Source: Candidatus Thorarchaeota archaeon
GTDB lineage: Archaea > Asgardarchaeota > Thorarchaeia > Thorarchaeales > Thorarchaeaceae
DNA: 16,328 nt
Reading direction: 5' to 3'
Assembly (NCBI GenBank): GCA_016840825.1
Contig: JAEORN010000168.1
Coordinates: forward strand, 1-16,328
This document shows positions 15,539-16,328 of the stretch, piece by piece. The translations under genes were made by a program, and so were the position numbers. Position 1 is the stretch's first letter. Every line of letters begins with the position of its first letter. A model generated the notes under the pieces. It was not told the DNA's origin. It searched no databases and saw only the letters and a program-made list of their open reading frames with translations.

Positions 15539-15583
15539 TCGGATTCGCGAAATTCGATATAGCAATAGCGGGTTGGGGAAGCC

Positions 15584-15615
15584 TCGCTGTTAGATTCATT
15601 CTGATAGCGCTTCAT
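15584..15615 (+). other. Probable D-loop tRNA intron, 32 nt
   Basis: A 10-bp stem (15585-15594 with 15600-15609, two G-U pairs, loop TTCAT) is flanked by a 4-bp helix of exon GAAG (15578-15581) with intron CTTC (15610-15613). The 3-nt bulge CCT (15582-15584) on one side and ATA (15614-15616) on the other fit a bulge-helix-bulge site for the archaeal splicing endonuclease, cutting after the second base of each bulge. The outer helix must be the D stem, so the 3' bulge is looser than canonical. Exact ends are inferred from the restored D loop. Confidence 0.7.
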
Positions 15616-15638
15616 AGGTCTATCCCGCGGGGCTCATA

Positions 15639-15668
15639 AGGCGATGCCTGAGAGCTTCGCACGGGGAC
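15639..15668 (+). other. Probable anticodon-loop tRNA intron at 37/38, 30 nt
   Basis: The insert interrupts the anticodon loop at the canonical 37/38 site: CTCATA before it and ACCCCG after it restore the loop and stem. Inside, GCGATGC (15641-15647) pairs with GCTTCGC (15654-15660) with one T-T mismatch and a 6-nt loop. The central helix is imperfect (CTC 15633-15635 with GGG 15664-15666 including a U-G pair), with bulges TAA and ACA. An alternative fold pairs CTCA (15633-15636) with TGAG (15649-15652). Confidence 0.75.
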
Positions 15669-15719
15669 ACCCCGAGATCAGTGGTTCGAATCCACTACCC
15701 GCTACCACTTTTCCTCTAA

Positions 15720-16265
15720 TCAACCACTCTTCTTTTCCCACTTCTCTACGACACTGGTATACAGATGGCGGATGAAGTTCCTATCGAATTCGTACTCCTC
15801 CTCGAGCATAGCATCTAGCTCATCTCGAGTGAAGTACTTCATGACTGGCTTGAAGAAGTGCTTGTCCTCCTTAATGATGTGCTTCGGATAGAAATCTGCT
15901 AAATCGCTCATGCACTCGATAATCGTATCGACTGCTTCCTTGTTTCCACCAACATAAGCATCCTTTGCCGCAACAAGCTTTCCTGTGGTTTTCCGTCCCC
16001 AGACATGCTCTTGGATTAGCTCGTCCATGATCTTCCTGTGTTCTGGAGAGAGCCCCTTCTTCTCAAGATCCCTGAAGAGAATCCTCTCCTCTTTTCCGTG
16101 ATGACAGGCATCTGCATAGTTCTTGATGAAGTCGGTCCCTACTTCGATGAATTGCGAATCCACTTCGCCACCTGCAGTAATCCTGTCAGCTTCTAGTCCC
16201 ATCCGTGCAATCATACGCTCGATGAGTCTATGTTCAATCATCAGCGGACCTATAGGTAATACCAA
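15720..16265 (-). CDS. Hemerythrin-like (HHE) cation-binding protein
   Basis: The 181-residue all-helical protein has the hemerythrin ligand pattern: H12 (MIEHRLIE), a His pair H55/H56 with E59/E60 (DACHHGKEE), H87 (IQEHVWG), then H129, E133 and H136 (PKHIIKEDKHFF). Such domains hold a di-iron centre that binds O2 or senses or detoxifies oxidants or nitric oxide; this stand-alone cytoplasmic form has no signal peptide or partner domain. The start appears to be TTG 16265, because the codon before it in frame is a stop (TAA). ATG at residue 9 (MIEHRLIE) is an alternative. It converges on the initiator tRNA, ending 13 nt from it. Function beyond metal binding is not determined. Confidence 0.88.
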   Translation of the reverse strand: MVLPIGPLMIEHRLIERMIARMGLEADRITAGGEVDSQFIEVGTDFIKNYADACHHGKEERILFRDLEKKGLSPEHRKIMDELIQEHVWGRKTTGKLVAAKDAYVGGNKEAVDTIIECMSDLADFYPKHIIKEDKHFFKPVMKYFTRDELDAMLEEEYEFDRNFIRHLYTSVVEKWEKKSG

Positions 16266-16295
16266 TTATTTTCGCCATATAATACACAGACAGGT

Positions 16296-16307
16296 TGATA
16301 ATAAGAG
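16296..16307 (-). promoter_or_regulatory. TATA-like promoter for the hemerythrin gene
   Basis: On the minus strand it reads CTCTTATTATCA, about 35 nt upstream of TTG 16265, predicting a leader of under 10 nt. Confidence 0.4.
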
Positions 16308-16328
16308 TAACAATATAGCATAATATTC

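Larger units (their letters stand above)
15567..15707 (+). tRNA. Initiator tRNA-Met(CAT) with two probable introns
   Basis: The acceptor stem AGCGGGT (15567-15573) pairs with ACCCGCT (15697-15703), followed by A73 and an encoded CCA (15705-15707). The A1-U72 pair and the G29-G31/C39-C41 pairs in the anticodon stem (CGGGG 15628-15632, CCCCG 15670-15674) mark an initiator. The anticodon is CAT (15635-15637) in loop CTCATAA; the T arm is AGTGG-TTCGAAT-CCACT (15680-15696). The D stem GGGA/TCCC (15576-15579, 15623-15626) encloses 43 nt rather than about 11, and the anticodon loop holds 30 extra bases. Removing 15584-15615 and 15639-15668 restores a standard 79-nt tRNA including CCA, with D loop AGCCAGGTCTA. 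A short T-run (15709-15712) follows and may end the transcript. Confidence 0.9.

Noticed and set aside
15567..15707. Elongator tRNA-Met or tRNA-Ile(CAT) reading of the tRNA
   Set aside because: The A1-U72 pair and the three consecutive G-C pairs beside the anticodon loop are initiator features.

Overview
The window is archaeal. Its genes are archaeal or archaeal/eukaryotic information-processing genes: DnaG-type primase, Pelota, aIF2-gamma, RNA polymerase subunit E' (Rpo7), Spt4, ribosomal proteins S6e, S24e and S27ae, an Fcf1-like PIN protein, NcsA/TtuA tRNA thiolase and an initiator tRNA with an A1-U72 pair. Base composition is moderate, there is much use of GTG and TTG starts, and TATA/BRE-like promoters can be seen. 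I suspect an Asgard (Thorarchaeia-like) genome, but this rests on general resemblance only and no single gene here proves it. There is no sign of a prophage, insertion sequence or CRISPR array. No gene-free stretch exceeds 300 bases.

Layout. (1) Positions 1-247 hold no gene but several short inverted repeats. dnaG follows; its first codons have no in-frame start, which looks like a one-base deletion. A 15-bp hairpin follows dnaG. (2) A LonB-like AAA+ ATPase that has lost the protease domain and carries a zinc ribbon where LonB has its membrane segments lies 27 nt upstream of pelota. (3) On the minus strand, converging on pelota with no gap, is a probable operon: an unrecognised 155-aa protein, NcsA/TtuA, a nucleotidyltransferase and a radical SAM protein. 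A site-2-type M50 protease lies upstream of it. (4) A plus-strand translation/transcription cluster runs S6e, aIF2-gamma, Fcf1-like PIN, Rpo7, Spt4, S24e, S27ae. S27ae is only 55 aa. (5) A looser region holds a small membrane protein (minus), a membrane protein resembling an inactivated M48 peptidase, and a metallophosphoesterase with a membrane hairpin inside its catalytic domain. (6) Last come an initiator tRNA-Met that appears to contain two introns (D-loop and anticodon loop) and a convergent hemerythrin-like gene.

Most of the window is core information processing: primer synthesis, translation initiation (aIF2-gamma plus initiator tRNA), ribosome rescue (Pelota), RNA polymerase stalk and elongation, and tRNA thiolation. 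The best candidates for something new are the protease-less zinc-ribbon Lon ATPase beside pelota, the double-intron initiator tRNA, the thiolase/nucleotidyltransferase/radical SAM operon, and the M48-like probable pseudoprotease.
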